DNA of 64,000 nucleotides from Intestinibacter bartlettii (GCA_025148965.1 CP102273.1:2170001-2234000), one strand, 5' to 3'; shown: positions 44,517 through 54,101, counted from the stretch's first letter. Notes: generated from the letters alone by a model not told the origin. Numbers and translations: made by a program.

Positions 44517-45482
44517 TTAATTATTTTTTATATCTTGTTCTTTAAAATACCCATCTAATATTTCTGCTAAATATTTTGCACTTGCTTGAGCTTCAGCACT
44601 AGTAGTTCCATTACTTCCTACTTCTACTAACAATGCATTATCACAAATGCTTTGATTAAATCTACCGTAAGGCTTCATAACTACAGGCATTATTAAATCT
44701 GGATATTTCTTTTTAGCATACTCTGTTAAACTGTCAGCCAATTTTTTCACCTTTGTTACATCATCATTTCTAGCTCCGACAACAAAGAAAAATTTTGCTA
44801 CTCTTTCCCCATTTATTGTAGTTGTATATTTATTATGAATATTATTCTTTACAGTTTCATTAGATATATCCAATCCATCTCTATGTAAGTCTATAGTTAT
44901 ATCTACATCATTATATTGATTCATTACTGATTTTATTGTTTGTGAACTTCGTTTATATGAATTATTATACGAAGGACTATCATGATAAGTAGTAGAATGT
45001 ATTACTCCCCATCCTAAATTAGATAATTGGTTAGTAAGTAAACATCCAACTGACATAACTGAACGATCTTTGTCTTCTGAGTGATAATTTCCCTTTGGTG
45101 AATCAGAATAAGTCTCACAACTATGGCTATGGTATATTAAAATTTGTGGTTTATTATTTGTAACCCTTAAATTTGAACTATATACGGCACTCTCTAGACT
45201 TATCCCATTATTATCACTTTTTTTTGCAGTTGGTATATTATCTTCTCCTACATATACGTTTACAAACTGTTTACTTGTCTTTGTTTCTTTACTGGTTGTT
45301 GTTTGATCTTCATTCTGCTTATCCTTTGTATCTGTATCATCTTTTTCTATAACTTTAACTTCTGGATAAGAATATCTTATTAAATTAGTAAATAACCCAT
45401 CTTTATTTAAAGCCAATGTGTTATTCGGTATTGTAAATAATAAAATGGCTATACTTACTACTTTAGCAAATTTATTATACAT
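44517..45482 (-). CDS. spoIIP: Stage II sporulation protein P
   Basis: Cell-wall amidase/endopeptidase that, with SpoIID and SpoIIM, drives engulfment of the forespore. An N-terminal signal/anchor (about 5-24) and a Lys/Thr/Gln-rich linker precede the SpoIIP domain (about 105-315). That domain has ILIYHSHSCETYSD (metal-binding His/Glu), VIHSTTYHDSP, TIDLHRDGLD, FFVVGARND and LLVEVGSNGTT. Length 321. ATG 45482 follows AAGGAGGAG. It is preceded by gpr at 25 bases, the conserved gpr-spoIIP pair. Confidence 0.94.
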   Translation of the reverse strand: MYNKFAKVVSIAILLFTIPNNTLALNKDGLFTNLIRYSYPEVKVIEKDDTDTKDKQNEDQTTTSKETKTSKQFVNVYVGEDNIPTAKKSDNNGISLESAVYSSNLRVTNNKPQILIYHSHSCETYSDSPKGNYHSEDKDRSVMSVGCLLTNQLSNLGWGVIHSTTYHDSPSYNNSYKRSSQTIKSVMNQYNDVDITIDLHRDGLDISNETVKNNIHNKYTTTINGERVAKFFFVVGARNDDVTKVKKLADSLTEYAKKKYPDLIMPVVMKPYGRFNQSICDNALLVEVGSNGTTSAEAQASAKYLAEILDGYFKEQDIKNN

Positions 45483-45507
45483 ATTTCTCCTCCTTAGTTT
45501 TAACCCT

Positions 45508-46452
45508 TTAAACCCTTCCTGGATGAAGGGATCTATTTAATCCTTCGCTTATTATTATCGCTAAGTTCTCTATTGTTTCATCTATATCTTTTGGGGTTAC
45601 AATTAAATTTTTATCGTATGGATCTAAAGAATCTTTGATTAATTGATATTTTTCTTCTTCTTTTAATTTTGTAAGCATTTTATAAAACTCACTATTTTCT
45701 TGAGATACTTCTATTAAATTATCAATTGCTAAATCTAGCACGTCTATTGTAAGTGTAGCTGCATCTACTACTGTAGGAACACCTATAGCAATTACATCAA
45801 CACCTAAATAAGATTTATCTAGTGCTTTTCTTTTATTTCCTACCCCTCCTCCTGGTGCTATTCCTCCTGTTGATATCTGAATTGTTGAATTTACTCTGTC
45901 CATCTTCCTAGAGGCCAAAGCATCAATTGCAACAACTCTATCCGGTTTTATTTTATCTACTATAGATTTTACTATTTCCACAGTTTCAATCCCTGTTATA
46001 CCCATAACTCCAGGACTAAGTGCTGCTACTTCTGAAAAATCATCATCATAATCTTTATTGTAATTTTTAAAAATATGACGGGTTACAAGTGTTTTTGATA
46101 CAGCTCTAGGTCCTAATGCATCTGATGTGATATTCCAATTTCCAAGTCCTATTATCAAAGTTTTTTTAGATTGATCAGTTCCAAAGATTTCAATCAATTC
46201 ATCTTTTAGATAATTTATAACCTTCTCTCTTGAATCATCATCGTCGAATTTCATCAAATCACTTTCTAAAGTTATATACTTTCCTATTTCTTTATTCATT
46301 ATTTTTGAACCAATTTCATTTATGATTTCTACTGTAGTAATAGTACAATCTTCTAATTCTTTTGTATCCACTACAACTCCATCAAGCGCTGTCGACTGCT
46401 CTTCACATATTTCTGTTGCTTCAAGTGCTAAATCTGTTCTTATACTTATCAT
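45508..46452 (-). CDS. gpr: GPR germination protease
   Basis: Aspartic-like protease that degrades small acid-soluble spore proteins on germination. It is made as a zymogen that removes an N-terminal propeptide: MISIRTDLALEATEICEEQ fits the Bacillus propeptide pattern. The core includes IGLGNWNITSDALGPRAVSK, SPGVMGITGIETVEIV and VVAIDALASRKMDRVNSTIQ. The C-terminus is SLHPGRV. The true start is ATG 46452 with GGAGG; the in-frame TTG 46464 overlaps the site. Length 314. Followed by spoIIP. Confidence 0.95.
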   Translation of the reverse strand: MISIRTDLALEATEICEEQSTALDGVVVDTKELEDCTITTVEIINEIGSKIMNKEIGKYITLESDLMKFDDDDSREKVINYLKDELIEIFGTDQSKKTLIIGLGNWNITSDALGPRAVSKTLVTRHIFKNYNKDYDDDFSEVAALSPGVMGITGIETVEIVKSIVDKIKPDRVVAIDALASRKMDRVNSTIQISTGGIAPGGGVGNKRKALDKSYLGVDVIAIGVPTVVDAATLTIDVLDLAIDNLIEVSQENSEFYKMLTKLKEEEKYQLIKDSLDPYDKNLIVTPKDIDETIENLAIIISEGLNRSLHPGRV

Positions 46453-46626
46453 AAAAACCTCCAAATGTTATTATCTTATTGAACAATATTTTATTAGTAT
46501 TTTATAAACAGAATTTTAGGTTACTTTTCTGTTTTTGACTTTGATTATAATTATTAACTCTTTTACGATTTTTAAACATAAATTAAATAAAACTTAAATT
46601 AAATTAAAAGTATTGAATATTAATAC

Positions 46627-46655
46627 TTGATTTTTATTTTTATTTCTGTTAAAAT
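46627..46655 (+). promoter_or_regulatory. Sigma-A promoter of rpsT
   Basis: TTGATT (46627-46632), 17-base spacer, TAAAAT (46650-46655), about 50 bases ahead of rpsT. Confidence 0.7.
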
Positions 46656-46703
46656 CAAATATGTTGACGATGAGAATAATAAATTTTACGGGAGGTGAAC
46701 AGA

Positions 46704-46970
46704 TTGGCAAATATAAAATCTGCTAAAAAGAGAATAAAAGTTATCGATAAGAAAACTGCTTTAAACAGAGTAAGAAAATCACAAGTTAAAACAGCTATAA
46801 GAAGATTCGAAGAAGCTGTTAACGCTGGTAACGTAGAAGAAGCTACTCAAAGATTCCAATTCGCTCAAAAGAAAATATCTCAAGTTGCTTCTAAAGGAAC
46901 TATACACAAAAACGCTGCTGCTAGAAAAGTAGCTAAATTAGCTCACAAATTAAACTCTATGAACGCTTAA
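46704..46970 (+). CDS. rpsT: 30S ribosomal protein S20
   Basis: Binds the 5' domain of 16S rRNA. The 88-residue protein starts MANIKSAKKRIKVIDKKTAL (in this case from a TTG), then VRKSQVKTAIRRFEEAV and KGTIHKNAAARKVAKLAHKL. The start is TTG 46704 with GGGAGGTG six bases upstream; the in-frame GTG 46695 lies inside that site. A TTG start is common for rpsT and has been linked to autoregulation in Escherichia coli. It is divergent from gpr and ends in a strong terminator. Confidence 0.97.
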   Translation: MANIKSAKKRIKVIDKKTALNRVRKSQVKTAIRRFEEAVNAGNVEEATQRFQFAQKKISQVASKGTIHKNAAARKVAKLAHKLNSMNA

Positions 46971-46998
46971 TAAGAAGTTTAATTTGTGCATAAATTGG

Positions 46999-47026
46999 CC
47001 CTTGATTAATTTCAAGGGTTTTTTAT
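46999..47026 (+). terminator. Terminator of rpsT
   Basis: Stem cccttga / ttcaaggg (about 46999-47018) followed by six Ts. Confidence 0.88.
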
Positions 47027-47047
47027 TTTTTCTAATTTAAATTACAA

Positions 47048-47083
47048 TCAAAAAAGTCTTCCCTATTTATTAGGAAGACTTTA
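47048..47083 (-). terminator. Terminator of holA
   Basis: Arms aaagtcttcc (about 47053-47062) and ggaagacttt (47073-47082), overlapping the holA stop; six Ts follow on the minus strand. Confidence 0.85.
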
Positions 47084-48127
47084 ACTTACTCTTCTCTGAC
47101 AATACTTACTTACTAACATTTCTATAGCAAGCGTATCTCTCATAAGACCTTTTTTAATTTTATAATCACTTTCTAGAATGTAGTTTAACATATCTATTAT
47201 CATAGATTCTGTAAAGTTTCTACTTATTTTTATAGATTTATTTACTATAAATAAAGATAGTTTTAATTTGTCTGATATTGCCTTATTATTTAAACCTTTG
47301 TTTAATAATTCTTTTACTTGAAGTACTATTTTAAATTGTCTATTTATCATAGCAAATATACCTAAAACAGACTCTCCTTCGTTTATCATATCATTTAATA
47401 TCTTTATAGCATTTTGTGAATTTTTATCGCCAATATAATCTATTAGTTTAAAAATATCATTTTCTATTTTCTTTTGCGAAAGCCTATCTATTATTTCATT
47501 CGTTACTTTTGTATCTGAACCTGCGAAAGAACTTATTTTTCTTATTTCATTATCTATATCTGATAGAGTATATTCATTATTTTTATCCTTATATCCAGTT
47601 GATTCTATAAAGTACATAATTTGAGCATTATCTATCATTGTGTTATTTTTTTCAAATTTCTTTTTAGTCCATTTAAACAGTTCCATATCAGATATTTTTT
47701 CACAGTTATAGGCAATTCCATTTTTGCTTATTGTGTTTACTATGCTTTTTCTTTTATCTACTTCTCCATATACAGCAAAAACTAAAATAGTTGTGTCCGG
47801 AATATTTTCCAAATGACTTGCAAATGTCTTTTCATCTTTGTCTGAGAAATTCTTTTTCTTAGACTTTGTAAGTAATTCAAAATCCTTTACTATTACTATT
47901 TTCCTTTCGTCCATAAATGGAAGTGTTTCTATAGAACTAAGAAGTTGATCTAGTGTAGTTTCTTTTCCGTCTATTATTTCTAAATTGAAATCTATCATAC
48001 TTTCATTTAAAGATTCTCTAAATAATTTTATAGCATTATCTATTAAATAATGTTCTTTACCATATAATAGATAAATTTTTTCAAAGTTTTTATCTTTTAT
48101 ATTATAGACAATATCCTTGTATTTCAT
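47081..48127 (-). CDS. holA: DNA polymerase III delta subunit
   Basis: Clamp-loader subunit that opens the beta sliding clamp. The N-terminal part starts KIYLLYGKEHYLIDNAIKLF (atypical P-loop region), followed by LSSIETLPFMDERKIVIVKD; the C-terminal helical collar has AINRQFKIVLQVKELLNKG-like INRQFKIVLQ and MRDTLAIEMLVSKYC. Length 348 is typical of the low-GC form. It begins inside the last 26 bases of comEC with AAGGAG, so the two are co-translated, as in many Firmicutes. Confidence 0.93.
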   Translation of the reverse strand: MKYKDIVYNIKDKNFEKIYLLYGKEHYLIDNAIKLFRESLNESMIDFNLEIIDGKETTLDQLLSSIETLPFMDERKIVIVKDFELLTKSKKKNFSDKDEKTFASHLENIPDTTILVFAVYGEVDKRKSIVNTISKNGIAYNCEKISDMELFKWTKKKFEKNNTMIDNAQIMYFIESTGYKDKNNEYTLSDIDNEIRKISSFAGSDTKVTNEIIDRLSQKKIENDIFKLIDYIGDKNSQNAIKILNDMINEGESVLGIFAMINRQFKIVLQVKELLNKGLNNKAISDKLKLSLFIVNKSIKISRNFTESMIIDMLNYILESDYKIKKGLMRDTLAIEMLVSKYCQRRVS

Positions 48128-49361
48128 TTTCTTGCTCCTTCATAGTTTTAATTTCTTTGTATATCATGTAAGAGAAAATTAAAACATAATAAATTATTAC
48201 ATATATTATATTAGGATTCTCAACTTGTATATATCCAATTTCTATCTTGCTTATTTTGTCCAATATATAATATACCATATTAATAAGGTTTTTGTTTATA
48301 TAAACTATAACTTTTGTAATATTTAAGTTAATTTCAAATAATAAAATACTAAAAATACTTAAATTCATGATAATTCCTATAAACGGTATTATCACTATAT
48401 TGCCTAAAATAGATAAAAGTGCAATTCCTCCAAATACATAGTAAACTATCGGCATAGTTAATATATTAGCTGCTATAGTCATTGATATGATATTAAATTT
48501 TAATTTTTTTATTATTATTTTATTAAAATACAATATAGACAATGTTGCCAAAAATGACAACTGAAAACTAATATTATACATAGTGTATGGATTATTTATA
48601 ATTAATACACTAGCAATTAATGATAATGTTGTTATTCCATCTCTTTTTTTAAATAAAAATACAGCTAAGTACATAATTATAACGAAAAATATCGCTCTTA
48701 TTATGGAAGGAGAAAATCCTACCATTATACTGTATAAGAACATAATTGCTATTAAGATACATAGCTTATATATTTTATTTATACCTCTTATAATATAAGC
48801 TATTAATACACATATTATCCCTGTATGAAGCCCTGATATTGCGATTACATGGCTTGTACCTGTTCTTGAAAACATCTCACTCTCTTCTTCTGTTAAATCA
48901 TCTTTTATTCCAAGTAAACATGAATTTATAAAATTAGATGAATCTTTATATAGATATCTAAATGTATCTCTCATATATATTTTAAATTTTCCTATATATG
49001 TGTAAAACTTATTTTTTCCAATTACTTTAAAATAATTTGAATTAATTAATCCCTTATATCCACAACTCTTTATATATCGTCCATAATCAAAATCATCAAA
49101 ACCTAATTTATCTAAATCTTTTAAATTTCCTTCTACTTTTACAATTTGTCCTATTTTAATATCATACTTTCTTTTATAGTCATTTATCAAGTATCCATCT
49201 ATTATATATTGTGTATACTTATCTTTTTCCTTTTTATCTTTTACAACTCCGCTTATAGTTATATCTATATCCGAATTTATATTATCTAGTTCTTTTCCTA
49301 ATGTAATAAAAAATCCCAGAATTAAAATTATTATAAATATCAATAATAACGGTCTTCTCAA
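48102..49361 (-). CDS. comEC: ComEC/Rec2-type channel protein without the MBL domain
   Basis: Inner-membrane channel for DNA uptake, channel part only. A single N-terminal helix is followed by the DUF4131/OB-like outer part (about 30-125), then the Competence domain with about nine membrane helices (145-405). Conserved pieces are LGIKDDLTEEESEMFSRTGTSHVIAISGLHTGII (in two parts) and SPSIIRAIFF, then ISFQLSFLATLSIL. It stops at 419 residues, whereas full-length ComEC (about 700-770) continues into a metallo-beta-lactamase domain. TTG 49361 follows AGGAGGG. No frameshift remnant of the missing part lies downstream: holA begins directly. Confidence 0.92.
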   Translation of the reverse strand: MRRPLLLIFIIILILGFFITLGKELDNINSDIDITISGVVKDKKEKDKYTQYIIDGYLINDYKRKYDIKIGQIVKVEGNLKDLDKLGFDDFDYGRYIKSCGYKGLINSNYFKVIGKNKFYTYIGKFKIYMRDTFRYLYKDSSNFINSCLLGIKDDLTEEESEMFSRTGTSHVIAISGLHTGIICVLIAYIIRGINKIYKLCILIAIMFLYSIMVGFSPSIIRAIFFVIIMYLAVFLFKKRDGITTLSLIASVLIINNPYTMYNISFQLSFLATLSILYFNKIIIKKLKFNIISMTIAANILTMPIVYYVFGGIALLSILGNIVIIPFIGIIMNLSIFSILLFEINLNITKVIVYINKNLINMVYYILDKISKIEIGYIQVENPNIIYVIIYYVLIFSYMIYKEIKTMKEQENEIQGYCL

Positions 49362-49426
49362 AATATCCCTCCTAAAATCTAATTTTCTCTATTATTGACC
49401 TTAATTTCTAAATCTAGTCCTATATT

Positions 49427-49460
49427 AAAAAAATAAGGTATGCCAAAACTGACATACCTT
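49427..49460 (-). terminator. Terminator of the aminotransferase gene
   Basis: Arms aaggtatg-cca and tga-catacctt with seven Ts on the minus strand, 21 bases past the stop. Confidence 0.85.
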
Positions 49461-49480
49461 ACTTTAATTATATGTATTTA

Positions 49481-50671
49481 TTATTTTAATTCATTTTTTA
49501 TAACTTCAGCTATTCTCTGTATTCCTATTACTATTCTTTCTTCATCCATATTTGAATAATTTAATCTAAAGTTGTTAGTTTTAGTTCTTCCCGGATAGAA
49601 AGCAACCCCTGGAACATATGCTACATTATTATCTACACATTTTTTCATCATTTCAGTAGTATTTATACTTTCAGGTACTGTAACCCACATAAATAATCCA
49701 CCTTCTGGATGAGTCCATTTAACTCCTTCTGGGAATTCTTCTTCTATTGTTTTTAACATTAAGTCTCTACGCTTTTTATAAAGAGCTCTTATTTCTAAAA
49801 CATGTGCATCTACATCACATTCATCTAAATATCTACTAACTTCTAATTGAGATATTGTTGATGTTTGTAAATCACCATCTTCTTTACATCTTATATATTT
49901 AGCTAATATTTCTGGTGATGCGCATACCCATCCAAGTCTATATCCTGGACATAATATTTTTGAGAATGTTCCTAAATATACAACATAACCTTCTTTATCA
50001 AAAGATTTTAATGAAGGTAAAAATTCTCCTTCATATCTTAATTCACCATATGGGTTATCTTCTAAAGCTACTACTTTATATTTAGTTATTAATTCAACGA
50101 ATTTTTTACGTTTTTCAAGTGGCCAAGTTCTACCTGTTGGATTTTGAAAATCTGGTATAACATATATCATTTTTACTCTATCAGTAGTTTGTAAAACTTT
50201 TTCTAAAGCTTCCATATTCATACCATCTTCATCAGTTTCAACTTCTATGTATTTTGGTCCATATCCATTAAATGCATTTAAAGCACCTAAATATGTAGGA
50301 CTTTCACATAATATTACGTCCCCTTCATCTATAAATATTTTACCAGAAAACTCTAATGCTTGTTGTGAACCGCTAGTTACTAGTATATCATCAGCAGCTA
50401 CATTTGTTTTTTGTTTTGCATTCATCCTATCAGCTATTTGTTGTCTGAATTTTGGGAAACCTTGAGCCGAAGAATATTGAAGTGCTACGGTTCCTACTTC
50501 ATCTAAAACTTCATTAGCCATTCTTTTCATATCTGCTACTGGAAATAATTCTGGTGCAGGTAGTCCCCCTGCAAAAGATATTACTTCTGGTTTAGCAGTT
50601 AATGCTAATATATCACTTATTTCAGATCCCCCTTCTACCATCATACGTTTTGCATATTTTACTTCTTTCAT
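49481..50671 (-). CDS. PLP-dependent class I/II aminotransferase
   Basis: A 396-residue fold-type I aminotransferase, similar to the LysN/2-aminoadipate and aromatic aminotransferase group. Motifs: VISFAGGLPAPELFP, YSSAQGFPKFRQQIA, TSGSQQALEFSGK, PDFQNPTGRTW (the Asn that contacts PLP) and LGTFSKILCPGYRLGWV (the PLP Lys, about residue 239). FRLNYSNMDEERI near the end includes the substrate Arg. ATG 50671 follows GGGGTG. There is no HTH domain, so it is not a MocR regulator. Amino-acid substrate cannot be told; it is a single-gene unit. Confidence 0.9.
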   Translation of the reverse strand: MKEVKYAKRMMVEGGSEISDILALTAKPEVISFAGGLPAPELFPVADMKRMANEVLDEVGTVALQYSSAQGFPKFRQQIADRMNAKQKTNVAADDILVTSGSQQALEFSGKIFIDEGDVILCESPTYLGALNAFNGYGPKYIEVETDEDGMNMEALEKVLQTTDRVKMIYVIPDFQNPTGRTWPLEKRKKFVELITKYKVVALEDNPYGELRYEGEFLPSLKSFDKEGYVVYLGTFSKILCPGYRLGWVCASPEILAKYIRCKEDGDLQTSTISQLEVSRYLDECDVDAHVLEIRALYKKRRDLMLKTIEEEFPEGVKWTHPEGGLFMWVTVPESINTTEMMKKCVDNNVAYVPGVAFYPGRTKTNNFRLNYSNMDEERIVIGIQRIAEVIKNELK

Positions 50672-50793
50672 ATTATCACCCCAGTTATTTTTTGTTCATG
50701 AATATATTGTATACTTATTTTCAGAATAGTCTATTATATCAAAAAAATTTTATATAAAAATTGACATTTCTAAGCTTTTTTTTACATAAAATC

Positions 50794-50834
50794 AAAAATA
50801 GCGCCAACCTTAAAGATTAGACGCTATTTTAAAA
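50794..50834 (-). terminator. Terminator of the DUF2156-GNAT unit
   Basis: Arms aaaaatagcg (50794-50803) and cgctatttt (50822-50830), followed by TTTTT on the minus strand. Confidence 0.8.
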
Positions 50835-50842
50835 ATTTAAAC

Positions 50843-52018
50843 TTAAACAAGTTCATCTATATAATTTATTCTTTTTTCAAATAAAACATTTAGTAATTCT
50901 TTTTGAGTATTAATTAAACTAGATTCATCAATTTCATTTAACATGAAGATTTCATCTGTATTTAAATATGAAAATGCAAGTTGTGTTATAGAATTTATAT
51001 CTAGTTCTATATCATAATCTTCTTCAACTCTTTGTATTTTTATTTTATTATCACATACAGATATTTTAAATACAGAGTTATTTTGCTTTATATATTTATC
51101 TATAACTTTTATTTTTATATATTTATTATTTATTTTTTGTGTATCTATATTGCAGGAATTTAAACTTTCAATATATTTTTCAAAGTTTATAACTCTCCCA
51201 GCCATAAATGGTATTAGCTTTATTTCACAAGTTTTTAAATTAGCAATTATTAGTTTAATTTTATCATCTACAGGTGCATTTATAACTGTTTTTTTACACT
51301 GTGTATTATGATTATATATATAGGCTAACATAGATTTTAAAGAAGAAATATTGTTGTATATTAATTCTCTTACAAAGAATGTATCTCCTTGAATATAATA
51401 TGCTATATAACTATTGTTTTCTTCATCAATATATATATATCCACTTTCAGAACTTACTTCTTTTATAAATCTATTAAAATAAGCTTCATCTCTAACTGCA
51501 TATCCATTTAAAGACTCCATTGCTTTAGTATAAATTCTTGATAAAGTTTCTGCATCTTCAAATGTGGCCTTTCTAAGTTTAGATGATAATCTAAATCCTA
51601 AAAGTTCATCAGTTCTAAGATTATATTGAATTTGGTCATAACAGTGATCAAATCCGTATCTTTTATACAGTCTATAATCTATAGCCATTAAAAGAGATAC
51701 TATCTCTCCATTTTTGTATAACTCTTCTAATGTATAAGTCATTAAATGTTTCATATAACCAAGCCCTCTAACTTCTGGTTTTGATGAAACTCCGACTACA
51801 TAAGATACATCGTATTTATTATCTCTAAGGTCTATCGTATACTTATTTAATTGAAGTGCAGATAAAACCTCGTCGTTTTCTTCTATTATAATAGTATTAT
51901 TTTCATCATACACATTTTCAAAATAATACTTTACAAAATCTTCTCCATCCTCAAAACAATAATTCCAAACAGAAACTACTTGATCTTTATCAATTGGCTT
52001 AGCATATCTAATATTCAA
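50843..52018 (-). CDS. GNAT acetyltransferase, Eis-like with C-terminal sterol-carrier-like domain
   Basis: A 391-residue protein with the layout of the Eis family: a GNAT domain (1-140; acetyl-CoA loop VSSKPEVRGLGYMKHLM), a second GNAT-like half (about 150-285), and an SCP2-like domain (about 290-390, opening FMAGRVINFEKYIES). Eis proteins acetylate aminoglycosides or polyamines in other bacteria, but the substrate here is not known. Conserved KRYGFDHCYDQIQY is present. It starts directly after the DUF2156 stop (no gap), so the two are translated together. Confidence 0.85.
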   Translation of the reverse strand: MNIRYAKPIDKDQVVSVWNYCFEDGEDFVKYYFENVYDENNTIIIEENDEVLSALQLNKYTIDLRDNKYDVSYVVGVSSKPEVRGLGYMKHLMTYTLEELYKNGEIVSLLMAIDYRLYKRYGFDHCYDQIQYNLRTDELLGFRLSSKLRKATFEDAETLSRIYTKAMESLNGYAVRDEAYFNRFIKEVSSESGYIYIDEENNSYIAYYIQGDTFFVRELIYNNISSLKSMLAYIYNHNTQCKKTVINAPVDDKIKLIIANLKTCEIKLIPFMAGRVINFEKYIESLNSCNIDTQKINNKYIKIKVIDKYIKQNNSVFKISVCDNKIKIQRVEEDYDIELDINSITQLAFSYLNTDEIFMLNEIDESSLINTQKELLNVLFEKRINYIDELV

Positions 52019-53002
52019 TTAGTTAGCCTCCCTAACTGTGTATTTTTCAACAAATTTACAAGGATGGTAAGATAATTTAGCTTTTCTAAGTCCTTCTATT
52101 CCCATATCTTCTTCTCTGTTTACAAATTCTACATCTGGGAATTCGTGAACTAAAAATTGTTGATTTATATAAGGATATAATCCTCTTATTTCTGGATTAG
52201 CTTTTTCTATGTGGATTAATGCCATATTGTTGTTTAATAATTCTCCCATAGTAAATGCTTCTAATTTTCCATCTATATAAATTCCAGCTATTTTTAATCT
52301 ATCGCATACTTCATCGTAATGAGCGAATAATTTTTCGATACCTAATCTTTCGTCATCTACGCCTTCTTCAATATTGTTATTTTCTTCTTTATTTACTGTC
52401 CAATCATCTAATAATTGTCTGCAGTCATCAAAATCAGCTTTTCCAAGAAGTCTATATTCAAATCTTCCTTCATATTCACTTAAGAAATAGTTTATATGAT
52501 TTCTCTTCTTGCTATTTTTTCTTCCTTTTAATGTTCTTAATATTTCTCCATCATAAACATAATCGAATATGTCTCTTTCTGCTACATATTCAAATCTATC
52601 ACCATATTGTTCTTTTAGATAATCTACAACTTCTTCAGTTATTCCTCTAAAGTAAAGTTTTTCTTCTATTTCTTTAAAGTAATCTAATACAAAATCTATA
52701 ACTTTTGGTAAATCTTCTTTTTTAGCAAGAGGTAATATAGAGAATACTTCTCCTTCATATTCTCCAACTAAAACTGCAAAATTATCTCCTATATGGTATG
52801 CAGTTTTATATGCATGTTGCCACATATAAAGTGTATTGAAGTTGTATTCACATGCTTCATAATCTACTAAATCAAAGTATGGATTTAATATTTCTCTATC
52901 TTCTATAGTTATTTCCTTAAATTGAGGCTTTAAACTATTTTTTCCTTGTTGTATTATTTGTTCAAAAAGATTAATACTTTCTCTTTCTTCTGTTATTAAC
53001 AT
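52019..53002 (-). CDS. DUF2156 protein (phosphatidylglycerol lysyltransferase C-domain-like)
   Basis: A 327-residue soluble protein of the DUF2156 superfamily, which uses the GNAT fold and is related to the lipid lysyltransferase domain of MprF, but without the membrane flippase. It carries FNTLYMWQHAYKTAYHI, EKLYFRGITEEVVDYL, GRKNSKKRNHINYFLSEYE and ALIHIEKANPEIRGLYPYIN, then NREEDMGIEGLRKAKLSYHP, all typical. Acceptor and donor are unknown. ATG 53002 follows AGGAGG. Upstream of and abutting the Eis-like gene; divergent from the MBL lipoprotein. Confidence 0.85.
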   Translation of the reverse strand: MLITEERESINLFEQIIQQGKNSLKPQFKEITIEDREILNPYFDLVDYEACEYNFNTLYMWQHAYKTAYHIGDNFAVLVGEYEGEVFSILPLAKKEDLPKVIDFVLDYFKEIEEKLYFRGITEEVVDYLKEQYGDRFEYVAERDIFDYVYDGEILRTLKGRKNSKKRNHINYFLSEYEGRFEYRLLGKADFDDCRQLLDDWTVNKEENNNIEEGVDDERLGIEKLFAHYDEVCDRLKIAGIYIDGKLEAFTMGELLNNNMALIHIEKANPEIRGLYPYINQQFLVHEFPDVEFVNREEDMGIEGLRKAKLSYHPCKFVEKYTVREAN

Positions 53003-53264
53003 AAATTCCTCCTATAATTAAAGAAAATCTCTATTTTTTGTATTCTAGATTGATTTTCCTGCACTATACCTAATTAAGTGCATTTATATTACACAATAAA
53101 TTTTCTTTATTAATTGATTTATTTAAATATTTTTAAAGAAAATTTTTACATTTATTGTATTCTTTTCTATTTCAATGTCAAAACTATTATTATATTTATT
53201 TCAATATTCTATTTTACCCAAGATAATATCTAATAAACATGTATTTTAATGGAGTGATTGTAAC
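53003..53264. other. Divergent intergenic region
   Basis: About 260 AT-rich bases between divergent genes. It must hold promoters for both, but I can pick out no strong -35/-10 pair, only short direct AT repeats. Confidence 0.3.
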
Positions 53265-54101
53265 TTGAATAAAAAATTATTAATTTTTTCAATTATTATA
53301 ATAGCACTTTTAACTGGTTGTGACAAAAATAAAGATTTTTGCATCCATGTAATAGATGTCGGCCAAGCTGACTCTATTTTAATTACAACGCCATCTAACA
53401 AAAATATGTTAATCGATGGTGGTGATGAAGATAGTGCTAAAATCATAAAATCATATTTAAAAAATAAAAAAGTAAAAAATTTAGATGTAGTTATAGCTAC
53501 ACACCCTGACAGTGACCATATTGGCAGCTTAGACTATATAATTGATAATTTTGATGTAGAAAAAATTTATATGCCTAATCAAACCACTGACAGTGAATGC
53601 TACATCAACTTAATTGATTCTTGTAATAAAAAAAATTTAAAAGTAAATTATCTGTCAAAAGATGACTCTTTCAACCTAGACGATTCCACAAATATATATG
53701 TATTAAGTCCAAGTTATATAACAGATAATAATAATTCAAATTCCATTGTACTAAATATTTCGTATAAAAACAATAACTTTTTATTTACTGGTGATTGTGA
53801 GGAAAGTAATGAAATGGATATGATTAATTCGTATAACCTAGAAGATATCGATTTCCTAAAAGTAGCCCATCATGGAAGTTACACAGCTAGCTCTTTAACT
53901 TTTTTAGAAGAAACTACACCTGATATTGCTGTAATTTCGTGTGGATATAAAAATAGTTATGGGCATCCCCATAAATCAACTTTAGATAACTTAGAATCTG
54001 TAGATGCGAAAATTTTTAGAACCGATCAAAACGGAAGTATGCAGTTTTATTCAGATGGAGAAAAAATTTATTCTAAAGTTAAATATAAAGAATATAAATG
54101 A
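53265..54101 (+). CDS. Metallo-beta-lactamase-fold lipoprotein, ComEC C-domain-like
   Basis: A 278-residue predicted lipoprotein: signal MNKKLLIFSIIIIALLTGC with a lipobox Cys at residue 19, then an MBL domain. Motifs: FCIHVIDVGQADSILI, MLIDGGDE, THPDSDHIGSLDYII (metal ligands), FLFTGDCEE, FLKVAHHGSYTAS and SYGHPHKSTL. These are the exact motif series of the ComEC/Rec2 C-terminal domain, thought to be a nuclease that degrades the non-transported DNA strand. TTG 53265 with GGAG upstream is the start. Because comEC at 48.1 kb lacks this domain, it may act in trans, though independent extracellular MBL proteins are common in clostridia. Confidence 0.88.
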   Translation: MNKKLLIFSIIIIALLTGCDKNKDFCIHVIDVGQADSILITTPSNKNMLIDGGDEDSAKIIKSYLKNKKVKNLDVVIATHPDSDHIGSLDYIIDNFDVEKIYMPNQTTDSECYINLIDSCNKKNLKVNYLSKDDSFNLDDSTNIYVLSPSYITDNNNSNSIVLNISYKNNNFLFTGDCEESNEMDMINSYNLEDIDFLKVAHHGSYTASSLTFLEETTPDIAVISCGYKNSYGHPHKSTLDNLESVDAKIFRTDQNGSMQFYSDGEKIYSKVKYKEYK

